Assembly: GCA_022414725.1 (NCBI GenBank)
Contig: CM039462.1
Coordinates: forward strand, 40,628,046 to 40,692,045
DNA from: Microglena sp. YARC
Lineage: Eukaryota; Chlorophyta; Chlorophyceae; Chlamydomonadales; Chlamydomonadaceae
Length of the DNA: 64,000 bases
Direction: 5' to 3'
In this document: one piece after another, positions 20,414 through 29,585 of the stretch
Layout of the letters: each line of letters opens with the position of its first letter
Position numbering within the stretch: position 1 is the stretch's first letter
Program-made: the position numbers and the translations under genes
The notes under the pieces: generated by a model
Seen by the model: the letters and a program-made list of their open reading frames with translations, nothing else
What the model was told of the DNA's origin: nothing
The model's database searches: none

Positions 20414-20884
20414 CTACGTGCGAGGAGATTTAGCTTCGTAATAGCATGGATCGATACAGAATACACAACTGCACGAAAAACATAACAGCAAGCAGCTCCA
20501 GAATGCCCTTTTCCTGAGCGGAAGATACCCGAATAGCCTTACGTAATCGTCCATGTATTCCCATGTGTTTGCCGTGTACGTATTTTCTATCTCTACAATC
20601 TTCTTCAATCGAGCAGCATTCTGGGCGTACTCAATTTTGGCACCAGATAATAGGTGGATTGTCGTTCCGTCAAACGTGAACATAGTCTTATTCATCACGT
20701 TCGATGTATGCCTGTAGTAGAATGTCTCTTTGTACAGCTCGAGTATTTCTAAACATTTCTTGGCGTCATCCTCATTATCGAATACCACCGTTCCATGTAA
20801 AATAAAATGTTTGCCATTCCACGTACTGCCTGAAACTGTGAAACACGCATACATGCTGGTATCCAACTTCTTGAAGTTATCCAT
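20414..20884 (-). CDS. Unknown protein with C-terminal hydrophobic segment
   Basis: 156 aa from ATG 20884 (MDNFKKLDTSMYACFTVSGS). The globular first 120 residues include GTVVFDNEDDAKKCLEILEL. Residues about 130-146 (FWSCLLLCFSCSCVFCI) are hydrophobic and Cys-rich, possibly a tail anchor. The DNA for residues about 118-125 contains the GAATAGCCTTACGTAATCGT motif that is tandem near 12.05 kb, so the C-terminus may be acquired repeat sequence. No family recognised. Confidence 0.5.
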   Translation of the reverse strand: MDNFKKLDTSMYACFTVSGSTWNGKHFILHGTVVFDNEDDAKKCLEILELYKETFYYRHTSNVMNKTMFTFDGTTIHLLSGAKIEYAQNAARLKKIVEIENTYTANTWEYMDDYVRLFGYLPLRKRAFWSCLLLCFSCSCVFCIDPCYYEAKSPRT

Positions 20885-20956
20885 TGTTTCTGTTTTACAC
20901 AGAAGAGATAGGGTGCGCAAAGCAATATACTAGACATAGTCTTGATTTCTTATACT

Positions 20957-21080
20957 TAATGGGCGTTCCTGACTCCCGGCCGATTTTGACTAGTTGCGAA
21001 ACATGGTATGGAGCGGATTTGTGATTCCTTCGATCATGTAACTTCAAAAAAAAACGACCGGGAGACAAGAACGCCCATTA
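20957..21080 (+). mobile_element. MITE-3, short copy
   Basis: TAATGGGCGTTCCTGACTCC ... CCGGGAGACAAGAACGCCCA then TTA; 124 bp, with about 45 bp of body missing. Confidence 0.83.
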
Positions 21081-21300
21081 TGGTTAAAACTTGAGATCGA
21101 GATGAAATCGGAAGCAATAAAGTGTTACACTCAATAATGTTAAAGTATATTGTGACAGTCTCGGGGACCTGGCTCTGGCTCGACTTGTACTTCAAGGAGG
21201 GGCGACCACGTGTGACGACACCTCCTCGACTTTTACAGGCGCTTTCAAGGTGACTTTCGAAGCCCAGCACTTATCCTCGATCGCTTCAACACGACGATAG

Positions 21301-21696
21301 TTTTCAGCGACCAATATAACTGCATGGAAACTCCGTGGACAGTGTAAAGGGGACTTAGTTCCACTTGTCACTGAATTTTGTAGTAGATACAAGGATACAA
21401 TCAATGCTGGGAAAATATTAGTATCAGTTGACGAATGTGGGTTTAGTGAGCGTCTCAAGCCACATTATGGGTATTCCCCTGTAGGAAAACCTGTTATCGT
21501 TAAAACTACTGGTGGGTGGGTACACCATAGTTTGTTGATGGCAGTTTTTTCAGATGGTAGGAAGGAGTTCGTTGTGAAGAAAGGATCTGTGAAGAAGACG
21601 GACTTCGCTGCATTTATTGACTCATTGAGTTTGTGCAATAATTCAGTAGTAATAATGGACAACGCCAGTATCCATAAGAACTTGGTCCTCTGGTGA
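21301..21696 (+). pseudogene. Tc1/mariner (IS630-type) DDE transposase fragment
   Basis: About 131 codons open between stops, without ATG. The reading includes GKILVSVDECGFSER, HYGYSPVGKP and NSVVIMDNASIHK, which match the DDE_3 catalytic motifs of Tc1/mariner transposases: the D of VDE, the Y/G strand and DNAxxHK. In-phase sequence upstream (from 21121) continues with one stop at 21298-21300. The third catalytic acidic residue is missing because the ORF ends soon after DNASIHK. It lies 10 bp before a Fanzor gene, as expected for a composite transposon. Confidence 0.75.
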
Positions 21697-21706
21697 CGAT
21701 GAAGGT

Positions 21707-22708
21707 ATGAGCGTCTCAGAACAGTATGACCATAAACTCAAAACGACATTGCCCGATATGGGTATCGTCGTTCTGGGTGTGGATCCTGGTAGGAGCAACA
21801 TCGCTACAGTCACGTATCTGGCAGACGACAAAAGCAAGACATGGAAGCTTACACGCGGAGCTTTTTACCACAAGTCTGGTATCAAGAAACAGAAAAAACA
21901 GCAAGAAAAACGTTTCTCAGACATGATTCCTAGATGGGAGTCTCTTCGTGAAAATGGAGCAGCGTTGAGTACTTCCAGGACAGATGATATCTCGGCTTAC
22001 TTGAAAAATTACGCTACGTTTTCCGACGAGTGGTGGAGGATGGCACTCCTTCGCAGAGAATCCCGAGACAACTTTCAGAGGTACATTGGCAAGCGCAAGG
22101 ATATGGACTCATTTTGGGCAGGGATCAAGCGCAACATGAAGTTGGATCATCCTGACCTGAGGGTTCGCGTAGCATATGGTTCTGCAATCACGACTCTGAA
22201 GGCTACCGGACCAGGAGAGGTAGCTGTGCCTACGGGATCTATGTTCGCTTCCTGCAAGCGCCTCTTCAAAGAGGAGGTTCATGTGACAGATGAGTTCAAG
22301 ACGACTCTCATGTCTTGGGAAACCGGTGCCAAGAAGGAATGTGTTTACAAAATTCCAAGTGTCCAAATAACCACGGAAGGACAGATTCGTCTAGGTTACG
22401 AGTTGTTGGGTCACACCCCATTGAAGGAGACTCCAAAGGTCTCTTATCGCGACCAGTTGGCGGTGAGGGTGTACTGCACACGTAAACAAATCCAAGAAAA
22501 ACACAGGAGGGGTGGCTTAGCCCCCTCTCTTGTCGACAACAACTCGATCAAGCGGTACCCTGAGGTACGAGGACTGCGATTCTCTCCAGAAACCAGCACT
22601 TACTCGGACCGGGACCGCTCCTCTGCTCTCACAATCGCAAGGCTGCACTGCATGGAACTGTTGGGTCAAGGGAGACCGCTTCCATTTTGCAGGGATGCGT
22701 GTTGTTGA
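21707..22708 (+). CDS. Fanzor (eukaryotic TnpB-like RNA-guided nuclease family), N-terminally truncated
   Basis: 333 aa from ATG 21707. GIVVLGVDPGRSNIATVTYL is the RuvC-I motif. Mid-protein segments VAYGSAITTLKATGPGEVAV, PTGSMFASCKRLF and VTDEFKTT are typical Fanzor signatures. DRDRSSALTIARL is RuvC-III. The usual Cys pair of the zinc finger before RuvC-III appears as RFSPETSTY, lacking Cys. Full Fanzors are longer; the N-terminal (wedge/REC-like) part is missing. Flanked on the left by a mariner-type transposase fragment and on the right (22828) by a MITE-2 terminal repeat. The family is RNA-guided in characterised members; activity here is doubtful. Confidence 0.8.
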   Translation: MSVSEQYDHKLKTTLPDMGIVVLGVDPGRSNIATVTYLADDKSKTWKLTRGAFYHKSGIKKQKKQQEKRFSDMIPRWESLRENGAALSTSRTDDISAYLKNYATFSDEWWRMALLRRESRDNFQRYIGKRKDMDSFWAGIKRNMKLDHPDLRVRVAYGSAITTLKATGPGEVAVPTGSMFASCKRLFKEEVHVTDEFKTTLMSWETGAKKECVYKIPSVQITTEGQIRLGYELLGHTPLKETPKVSYRDQLAVRVYCTRKQIQEKHRRGGLAPSLVDNNSIKRYPEVRGLRFSPETSTYSDRDRSSALTIARLHCMELLGQGRPLPFCRDACC

Positions 22709-22717
22709 TGGGCTACA

Positions 22718-22828
22718 AAAAAACATGATGGTGTTCCACTGCCCGTGGGTTGCTACACCATTTGGTTACACCGTAAGGTGTGCCGTACCTCAAGAAAACG
22801 GTTTCATTTTAGTATTCCGTCGAGTGTA
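22718..22828 (+). mobile_element. MITE-2-type right end beside Fanzor
   Basis: GGTGTTCCACTGCCCGTGGG through TTTTAGTATTCCGTCGAGTG and TA matches the last 110 bp of the complete MITE-2 (16093-16204). It marks the right border of the Fanzor-carrying element. Confidence 0.8.
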
Positions 22829-24445
22829 ACGGAAGACCTAGATTCTGTCCAGATGTACTCGGGGCCAGCCGCCTCTGGATCCATCAGCAGCAAGCAGACA
22901 TAGGCGTGACCTTCCTTTGCAGCCTCCCACAAGGCCTAGCTGTCGTTAGAGTTCGCCAGGGCCCTGAACTCAAGTCCAGCCACTGCTGGATCCATCAGCA
23001 GCTTGCAGACATCTGCGTGACCGTCCTTCGCAGCCTCCCGCAATGCTCTGCTTTTGACAGAGTTCGCCAGGGCCTGAACTCAAGTCCAGCCACCTCTGGA
23101 TCCATCAGCAGCTTGCAGACATCTGCGTGACCTTCCTTGGCAGCTGCCCACAAGGCCCTGCTGTTGACAGAGTTCGCCAGGGCCCTGAACTCAAGTCCAG
23201 CCACCGCTGGATCCATGAGCAGCTTGCAGACATCTGCGTGACCTGCATTGGCACCCACAAACAAGGTCCAGCTGTCGCTAGAGTTCGCCCGGGCCCTGTA
23301 CTTGAGTCCAGCTACATCTGGATCCATCAGCAGCTTGCAGACATCTGCGTGACCTTCCTTTGCAGACACCACCAATGCCCAGCTGCCGCTATAGTTCGCC
23401 TGTGCCCTGTACTCAAGTCCAGCCACAGCTGGATCCATCAGTAGCTTGCAGACATCTGCGTGGCCTTCTTTGGCAGCCGCCCCCAAGGCCCTGCTGTCGT
23501 CGGAGTTTGCCCGGGCCCTGAACTCAACTCCAGCCACCGCTGGATCCATCAGCAGCTTGCAGACATCTGCGTGACCTGCATTGGCAGCCGCCCACAAGGC
23601 CCTGCTGTCTCTAGAGTTCGCCAGGGCCCTGAACTCAATTCCAGCCACCGCTGGATCCATCAGCAATTTGCAGACATCTACTTGACCTTCATTGGCACAC
23701 ACAAACAAGGCCCTGCTGTCTCTAGAGTTCGCCAGGGCCCTGAACTCAATTCCAGCCACCTCTGGATCCATGAGCAGCTTGCAGACATCTGCGTGACCTG
23801 CATTGGCACCCACCAACAATGCCCAGCTGTCGCTAGAGTTCGCCTGGGCCCTGAACTCGAGTCCAGCCGCCACTGGATCCATGAGCAGCTTGCAGACATC
23901 GGCGTGACCTTCCTTGGCCGCCGCCCATAAGGCCCTGCTGTCGCTAGAGTTCGCCATGGCCCTGAACTCGAGTCCAGCCTCCACTGGATCCATCAGCAGC
24001 TTGCAGACATCGGCGTGACCTTCCTTGGCGGCCGCCCATAAGGCCCTGCTGTCGCTAGAGTTCGCCTTGGCCCTGAACTCAAGTCCAGCCACCGCTGGAT
24101 CCATCAGCAGCTTACAGACATCTGCGTGACCGGCCTTGGCACCCACATAGAGAAGATTGTTTTCATTTTGGTTCGCCCTAAATTGTAGGGTCCCTGAACC
24201 TGTACAAGAGGATTGGACACCAAGCATACTGCTAGAAGGTCGGCGCGCCCCCCTTTCGCCATCATCTCTCCAACGAGCTGTGGTGGTTTGATCAGTCCGG
24301 CAAGGGGCAATCCTGAAAATCTTTTGCGCAGAGTTTTGCACACTAATACAATCTGGGGGTTGGAAGAGAATAGGGCAATACGATCAAGAATGTCACAGGG
24401 AACCGACGTTAGGAATGGAAACGATGATCGAGTGTGAGATTGCAT
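22804..24445 (-). CDS. F-box/ankyrin-repeat protein B (frameshifts; ends in a transposon end)
   Basis: ATG 24445 aligns with the paralogues (MQSHTRSS). F-box: VPCDILDRIALFSSNPQIVL. The frame shifts near 24185 into ten ankyrin-type repeats (ORF 22995-24341), then again near 23070 (two C's instead of three). The last two repeats run to a stop at 22804-22806. The final residues (TLDGILK) are encoded by the MITE-2 terminal repeat. About twelve repeats of 37 aa in total. The promoter-like TATAAATAAATAATGAGTTG lies upstream, on the opposite strand. Inferred role: SCF substrate adaptor. Confidence 0.73.
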
Positions 24446-24486
24446 TTCGATGAACATGTGTATATTCATGCAATCGCACAGGATGG

Positions 24487-24510
24487 TATAAATAAATAAT
24501 GAGTTGGGAT
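24487..24510 (+). promoter_or_regulatory. F-box/ankyrin promoter element, inverted relative to its gene
   Basis: The same 20-mer as at 12415 and 36640, but here on the strand opposite to the downstream gene and 42 bp from its ATG. CATCCTGTGCGATTGCATG between them is in gene orientation. Confidence 0.4.
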
Positions 24511-24758
24511 AAACCCTATAACCCTATAAACCATTGGTTGCACTTGCCTGTCGGTAGCTGTAGCGGTATCTGCAAAGCGGTAGCGGTATCTGCAAGCGGT
24601 AGCACGACACACGATGCACAAGTCGACGCCAGAAACTGAGGACGTTTTGTAAACGATCTTGTCAATACAGATATTGTCTTCACAAAACATTCAAGGACTG
24701 TAAAAGTTACATCTTCAAAGTAGCCTGAAAAGCCAAGTGCTGGCTCACATCGTGCGCA

Positions 24759-25142
24759 TCAATAATCATTTCCATTGGTGCCCGCGAAGCGCACGGCCTG
24801 TACACAGTGCCCTCCTGCCGACCATTCTCGGACCAGCTCCCGTGCGAGAGAGTCGTACTCGTGTCGAAACACCACCCACTTGCTCGAGGCGCCCACGTGG
24901 CTGAACCTCCTCACGGACTGGAGTTCCCCGTCGTTCCACACGTACACGTTGAGTTCCAGGTCGTCCGGCAACGCTCCGAGGGCGGCGTTCAGTGCGTGCG
25001 TCTTGCCGGTGCCCCCGGCGCCCACCACGACCAGGCACGACTTGGCTTCGCTTAGGAGGAAGTCGAGGATGATCCGCGTCTTCTCCACGGACGTCTCGCA
25101 TGTCTCGCGCATCTCTGTGTCTGACATTGGTGATTCGGACAT
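24759..25142 (-). CDS. Small P-loop NTPase
   Basis: 127 aa from ATG 25142. CLVVVGAGGTGKTHALNAAL (residues about 36-55) is a strand plus a perfect Walker A. No clear Walker B: after LELNVYVWNDGELQSVRRFS the protein ends within 60 residues, much shorter than helicases or packaging ATPases. GC-rich compared with its neighbours. It may be a truncated AAA/SF1-type ATPase or a small viral NTPase. Confidence 0.6.
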   Translation of the reverse strand: MSESPMSDTEMRETCETSVEKTRIILDFLLSEAKSCLVVVGAGGTGKTHALNAALGALPDDLELNVYVWNDGELQSVRRFSHVGASSKWVVFRHEYDSLARELVREWSAGGHCVQAVRFAGTNGNDY

Positions 25143-25183
25143 CGCGATTAAAGTAGATTGTCACACACGACGTCACTTTATAC

Positions 25184-25265
25184 TACAGTCAACGGAATAC
25201 TTAAATGCATCCAAATAAACGGTATAATGAGGCGACAGACGTTATAGTGTATGAACTGTTTCCAT
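25184..25265 (+). repeat. MITE-2 left end
   Basis: TACAGTCAACGGAATACTTA then CCAAATAAACGGTATAA and TTATAGTGTA match the first 70 bp of the complete MITE-2 at 15774; the rest is absent. Confidence 0.7.
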
Positions 25266-25290
25266 TTTTTCCTGCACACAGATAATAAGC

Positions 25291-25743
25291 ATGGACTTCA
25301 CTAATACATCACCAGCTCAGCTAGGCCGCATCATCGCTGACGGAGGGCCAGACAAGAATGCTGCATTGGCTGCACTTGTCCAAACTGCTGAGCGAGCTGA
25401 TGAGCGAGCTTATGAGGCAGTGCGGGTGGCGCATGCGGCTGTTGAAGCCGCCGTAGCCCTGCTGCGAAACAACAACAGGTATGATTCGCTTTGTTGTCTC
25501 TGTAGCCATTTGAACAACCTAGAGAACATCATCGACAGACTTCAACAGAGAGGAGCACAATGCTGTGATCACGATATCGACTTGGTGCAATATCGTCATT
25601 CAACCAAGTGGCCATGCCGCTCTGGTGCAGGGAGGGATTGGAAGGCAGACATGGGGGGGTTGACCCATTGCGTCATGGAGTTGTACATGATAATTGGATT
25701 AATAGGGAATGGTACTACTTTGCCTCCTGGTATCACCGGATGA
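25291..25743 (+). CDS. Unknown Ala-rich helical protein
   Basis: 150 aa, ATG start. Residues 25-60 (ALAALVQTAERADERAYEAV and on) are Ala-rich amphipathic helix; then CLCSHLNNLENIIDRLQQRG suggests a helical bundle with Cys pairs (CCLC, CC). A terminal hydrophobic stretch (MELYMIIGLIGNG) follows. The 3' end abuts a MITE-4 right end, so the C-terminus may be shortened. No family recognised. Confidence 0.5.
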   Translation: MDFTNTSPAQLGRIIADGGPDKNAALAALVQTAERADERAYEAVRVAHAAVEAAVALLRNNNRYDSLCCLCSHLNNLENIIDRLQQRGAQCCDHDIDLVQYRHSTKWPCRSGAGRDWKADMGGLTHCVMELYMIIGLIGNGTTLPPGITG

Positions 25744-25756
25744 GGAAGAGGCTTCA

Positions 25757-25846
25757 ACCTGCTGCACCCCCCAACGTTGCCCAAAAGCAACGATCTGCAG
25801 TCAGGATGATTATAAGGTGTGCCCACTTTATTTGAGAACAACTGTA
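25757..25846 (+). repeat. MITE-4 right end
   Basis: TGCACCCCCCAACGTTGCCC, AAAAGCAACGATCTGCAGTC and CACTTTATTTGAGAACAACT then GTA match 39217-39303, the end of the second Fanzor element. Confidence 0.8.
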
Positions 25847-25858
25847 CTCAACACCAAG

Positions 25859-26134
25859 ATGTCTATGCCCGTTGTCTTTGTACAATATATCCACCAAATG
25901 GGTGCTTCGATCTGTGTATACGATGACATTCCCGAGGACATGGTCGTTCGCCTCTCTGCGGATGCGGAAAATGGAGGCGGCCAAGGATTGGTCGAGGGCA
26001 GTGCACTCATGGACGCGTTCTACAAAACGCATGGATACGGAAGGGAAATCGGGCAGGGCGACTACAGCACAACGCCCAAATGGACGATGATCATGAACAA
26101 ATGCGCAGTATTCTGCCTGAAGCAGATTCATTAG
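25859..26134 (+). CDS. Unknown protein, 91 aa
   Basis: ATG 25859 gives MSMPVVFVQYIHQMGASICV followed by an acidic region with PEDMVVRLSADAENGGG and a compact C-terminal part. Starts 12 bp after a transposon end. Intact; no family recognised. Confidence 0.45.
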   Translation: MSMPVVFVQYIHQMGASICVYDDIPEDMVVRLSADAENGGGQGLVEGSALMDAFYKTHGYGREIGQGDYSTTPKWTMIMNKCAVFCLKQIH

Positions 26135-26268
26135 TAGACGCGTCGTGCATGGAAGAGACCGCATCATGCATGGAAGAGCGGGGAATCCAATTTAACAGTG
26201 GCTAAAAGCGATTGCGTTCCGATGTGCGTGTGAAAAATCTTTCTTCTTCATAAAAATGCAAACACTAA

Positions 26269-26637
26269 CACGCAAAACACATACTTATTAAAGGCGAACC
26301 AGTAGACCTGTTCAACTGGTATATTTCTGCCGTCAATGGCGTTCTATTTCTAAATGGTGACGTGTGTCACACCGAAATGCGACATGCTGACTATGTGATA
26401 GATAAACAACGTTATGTGAAGCACGTTGCAATCGTAAAAAAAGACAAAGCGTACAGAATCCGAAATCCTGGATGTAAAGGCCGATATATGAACTTCATAC
26501 AAGTGCCATACAACACATTGTATACGCTTATAAACATGGACGCGTTCTTCGAATTTAGCCAGGAAAGAAAAGATATGCAATTACAGCTTTTAAAAAACGC
26601 GTTATACTCCGACAAATCCCCTGGGGATGTAATATAA
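26269..26637 (+). pseudogene. Unknown ORF without a start codon
   Basis: An open frame of 122 codons reads KGEPVDLFNWYISAVNGVLF, then RIRNPGCKGRYMNFIQVPYN and FFEFSQERKDMQLQLLKNAL. It has coding character but no ATG near its 5' end; an ATG at 26257 in another frame gives MQTLTRKTH, so one indel may separate the start. No family recognised. Confidence 0.4.
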
Positions 26638-26869
26638 TTTGCAAGAGGCGCTATCCCAACACATTACAGCAAGCTCAGGCCAGCCGGGGACAGCAATGAA
26701 TGACAACTCTATTGGTTTCTGAAGGGGGAGCGCGGGCAGATTGGATTCATTTTGATGACTCGCGTACACCATTCACTGTAACGCTTGGGTCTCAATGTAC
26801 ACTCGGACAAGGGAATTGTGTTACATAATATGCCGAGTCCCCCAAAATCCTCTTGTATGTGTTTATCTT

Positions 26870-27322
26870 CTACACTTCGCTCGACACTGCGTTCTGTAAA
26901 GAACCTGTCAGCTTGTAATCAATTGTGCGTCCTACCACAACTTCCAGTTTGCAATATTTCTTTGGCCTCGCAAGAATTCCGGGGCGGGTTGGGTACATTG
27001 TAAAGCAATTGTGGATGTTAATGGCTGCATTTAGGTCACGGTTTACAAACAACTTGCTGTTCTCAATGGTGGAACTGCACCATAGCAAGCCTCGAACCGT
27101 GCGCCCTTTTTTTTCGGACTGCACACTCTGGAGGACGGTGGTGCTGTCCTTGTGCCAGATCTTTGTGGTACGGAATTCGTCAATGACGGCAACTCGCCCC
27201 TTGAAACGGTCGCTAAACGCATTGAACGCGCTTGTTGTAGGGACAGAAAGTTCACCCTTGCCACCAGGATTGGGACTTTGATACAAAACCTTTAGCTGAC
27301 CTACCCAATCAATTGGGTTCAA
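26870..27322 (-). pseudogene. Fanzor C-terminal fragment fused to a MITE-1 end
   Basis: The reading GELSVPTTSAFNAFSDRFKG, VAVIDEFRTTK, VRGLLWCSSTIENSK and NRDLNAAINI corresponds to the Fanzor C-terminal half up to RuvC-III (N-R-D-L-N-A). RuvC-I is missing. The first 20 codons are read from the left end of MITE-1 (TTGAACCCAATTGATTGGG), and the terminal repeat ends at TA 27365-27366. The element is therefore a deletion derivative linking MITE-1 to a Fanzor-bearing parent. The C-terminal tail after RuvC-III runs on for about 50 residues. Confidence 0.72.
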
Positions 27323-27366
27323 GGGTCACCGGTAAGGGTGTCCCACAAATTCTGTCTCTGACTGTA
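27255..27366 (-). mobile_element. MITE-1 terminal region attached to the Fanzor fragment
   Basis: Reverse-oriented left end of MITE-1: ATTGGGACTTTGATACAAAA through CAAATTCTGTCTCTGACTGT and A. About 90-100 bp are shared before the sequence becomes Fanzor coding. Confidence 0.85.
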
Positions 27367-27676
27367 TAGCCAATAATGATGAGTTGGACATCGCATGGCA
27401 AGCGGTGCAACATTAACATTATGTCGTTACTGTAAGCCTAGTCAACCGTCTACCATTATACTGTTTACACGTAAAATTTGGCCTGAATTCATGTTTTCTC
27501 GTTGCACCACATAATAATGAGCGTTGTTCGTTGACATAGCTGAAGTGGCCACAGAGCTCCGTTCTGGCGATCAGATCCTCATTCGGACAGCGGGGAGCAA
27601 TGAGATCTTCCATAATGGAATCTTTGTTGGTCCCATTTCAGGATTTCAGATTCCCAATATCAAATGTACCTACCTG

Positions 27677-27886
27677 TACAGTCAGAGACAGAATTTGTGG
27701 GACACCCTTACCGGTGACCCTTGAACCCAATTGATTGGGTAGGTCAGCTAAAGGTTTTGTATCAAAGTCCCAATCCTTCGTGTCCTTCATCCCGTATTTC
27801 AGCATTTAAGCTGGCCCAGAGGATAACAATTGTAAGCATTTATTTCCATCTGATATATCTTTCATTTTACTGTTCCGCCGACTGTA
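27677..27886 (+). mobile_element. Chimeric element: MITE-1 left end joined to MITE-2-type end
   Basis: TACAGTCAGAGACAGAATTT through GGATAACAATTGTAAGC (160 bp of MITE-1) is followed by TTTCATTTTACTGTTCCGCC then GACTGTA, a MITE-2 terminal repeat. The result is a 210-bp hybrid with TA at both ends. Confidence 0.75.
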
Positions 27887-27905
27887 GCATGGAACATCGC
27901 TCTGA

Positions 27906-28451
27906 TCACACGGCTTTCCCTGCAGAAAGTTTTGGCAATTGGCGGGGCCTGTGCTGGTTGCCCACGCATCAATCGAAGAGGAACTGGTGGGCAAGTCACC
28001 GGAGGCAAAGGAAGCAGTCCGGTCGAGGACATGGTGGAAAGTTCTGGAGACAACCAGGCACCTTCTAGCTCACCCTTCTATCACAGACACGGATGACCTT
28101 CTGAAGATTGTGTTGGTGAACCTGCGTGCTTTGTTGTATGCTGCCCGAGTGGACATCACCACCCACCGAAAGTGGAAGTTCCTCGACTATGAGACAACCG
28201 TGAGATTCAAAGAGCCCGGAGGCACCGGAGAGAAGAAGAAGATCTGGGTTGACAAGATCATCACGGTCCTCCTGTCATCCCTCACCAACTGCACTGTTAG
28301 CGAGTTGCGCAACGACTTTGACAACACGACTGGTGAACATCAGGCACTTTTGAAGAGATGCCGACTGATATTTGGCCATGTGGCTTTTCGGCTGAAGGCT
28401 AGGGATGATGATGCATGGAAGGTTGCTGCAAGCGAGTTCAAAGTCTTGTAG
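27906..28451 (+). CDS. Unknown helical protein bracketed by transposon ends
   Basis: Open for about 181 codons after a stop at 27903, with no ATG; CCCTGCAG at 27919-27926 could be a 3' splice site, so this may be an exon. The product is helical and basic: EELVGKSPEAKEAVRSRTWW, TDDLLKIVLVNLRALLYAAR, LLKRCRLIFGHVAFRLK. It lies between a MITE-2-type end (27886) and a MITE-1-like end (28456), so it may be cargo or a transposase-related segment of the element. No family recognised. Confidence 0.45.
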   Translation, partial: SHGFPCRKFWQLAGPVLVAHASIEEELVGKSPEAKEAVRSRTWWKVLETTRHLLAHPSITDTDDLLKIVLVNLRALLYAARVDITTHRKWKFLDYETTVRFKEPGGTGEKKKIWVDKIITVLLSSLTNCTVSELRNDFDNTTGEHQALLKRCRLIFGHVAFRLKARDDDAWKVAASEFKVL

Positions 28452-28455
28452 GACG

Positions 28456-28660
28456 TACAGTCGGAGACGCAATTTGTAGGACACCCTACCGGTGATCCTT
28501 GAACCCAATGGGTAGATCAGCTAAAGGCGAGCACATATTTTTGCCCTTCATCTCTGTATTTCAGCATTTAAGCTGGCCCAAAGGATAACAAGGCAAGCTG
28601 CTGCTGACAAACCCAGGTGGGTCGGTCGGTTTAGCGCTCACACTCGCCTCTCTCATGCAG
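28456..28660 (+). mobile_element. Diverged MITE-1 left half
   Basis: TACAGTCGGAGACGCAATTT, GGTGATCCTTGAACCCAATG and TCAGCATTTAAGCTGGCCCA show an older, roughly 80 percent similar relative of MITE-1. Confidence 0.75.
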
Positions 28661-28709
28661 ATGCAATCAATGCCAAGTAACTTAAAGTCAACAACCAATC
28701 TTTCATCAA

Positions 28710-28988
28710 ATGATGAACGAGCAAGAGCGTATCGAGAACTTGTTTTCAAACTTTATCGGAAAACATTGTGAAGTTTCGGATAAGGCTTGGGTGCAGTCGG
28801 ACATATTGCACACAGCGTTCATGGACCATTGCATTATTGAAACAAATGACATCCGTTGGGTCGATAAACATGTGATGTATGAGATTTTGTCAACGGAATC
28901 GATGTGCATGCGCTTTTTCAACTGCAAAGTAAAAGGAACTAGACGCGTACGCATCTTAGCGGGCGTTATGCTAGTGACATATCCGTAA
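28710..28988 (+). CDS. Small protein of unknown function, 92 aa
   Basis: ATG 28710, product MMNEQERIENLFSNFIGKHC then AWVQSDILHTAFMDHCI and RWVDKHVMYEIL. The pattern resembles the small winged-helix region found at the C-terminus of SF3/D5 helicases (short helix, Trp, Leu-x-x-Ala-Phe), but too weakly to name. Intact and followed by an R2 module. Confidence 0.45.
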   Translation: MMNEQERIENLFSNFIGKHCEVSDKAWVQSDILHTAFMDHCIIETNDIRWVDKHVMYEILSTESMCMRFFNCKVKGTRRVRILAGVMLVTYP

Positions 28989-28989
28989 A

Positions 28990-29100
28990 CGCCGCAGAAT
29001 TGCGGGCTGTATAAACAAGCGGCAGAGCCCCTTTCACCTCTTCCCCAGCGGAGCGACCGGGGGCGACCGGAGGGGAGCCCACAGTTCACATCAAGCATCA
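28990..29100 (+). repeat. R2 repeat module
   Basis: AAGCGGCAGAGCCCCTTTCA, then CTTCCCCAGCGGAGCGACC and GGGCGACCGGAGGGGAGCCC, ending CACATCAAGC. Confidence 0.87.
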
Positions 29101-29154
29101 GACTTGTAAGGGAAAATACTCAAATACCGGATTCATTCGGAACGCCTGCGTCAA

Positions 29155-29500
29155 GTCATCGCAAACGGCAGAACACTGTCCAATGTATCGGAGGACACAC
29201 GCAAGATGCGGAACACTGTCGAATGTATAGGCATGCCCAATCCTTGTGTATTGCTGGAGGTACGATAGCCGGGCATCATAAAAGACCCTCCTCGCCCCGA
29301 GAATGCATATTTTTCTTTTATTCTCCTCATCATCCTCTTCACTATCCTCTTCATTTGCACACCACCCTACTCTTTCCTTTCTTCCATCTACAAATAACGC
29401 AAAATACATACACACGCGAATATCTATCCCTCTCTCTCTCTCTCTCTTTCTCTCTCTCTATCTTTCTATCTCGCTCTCTCGCTCTTTCCACACGCCACAC
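29155..29500. repeat. Low-complexity intergenic stretch
   Basis: 29155-29235 has two copies of a TCGGAGGACACACGCAAGATG/CGGAACACTGTCGAATGTAT motif that recurs near 40.14-40.26 kb in reverse. 29425-29487 is a (TC)n tract. No gene seen. Confidence 0.6.
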
Positions 29501-29585
29501 AGACGGATATGTAAAGCCTTCTTTTTGAGATTGGAGTCATTGCCACATCCACGTATGCGCGAAGAAAAGAGTCTTCATCGACGCG

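Noticed and set aside
25291..25743. Short intron GTATGA...CTGTAG at about 25479-25513
   Set aside because: Too short for a typical intron, and the frame is open through it, so an uninterrupted ORF is simpler.
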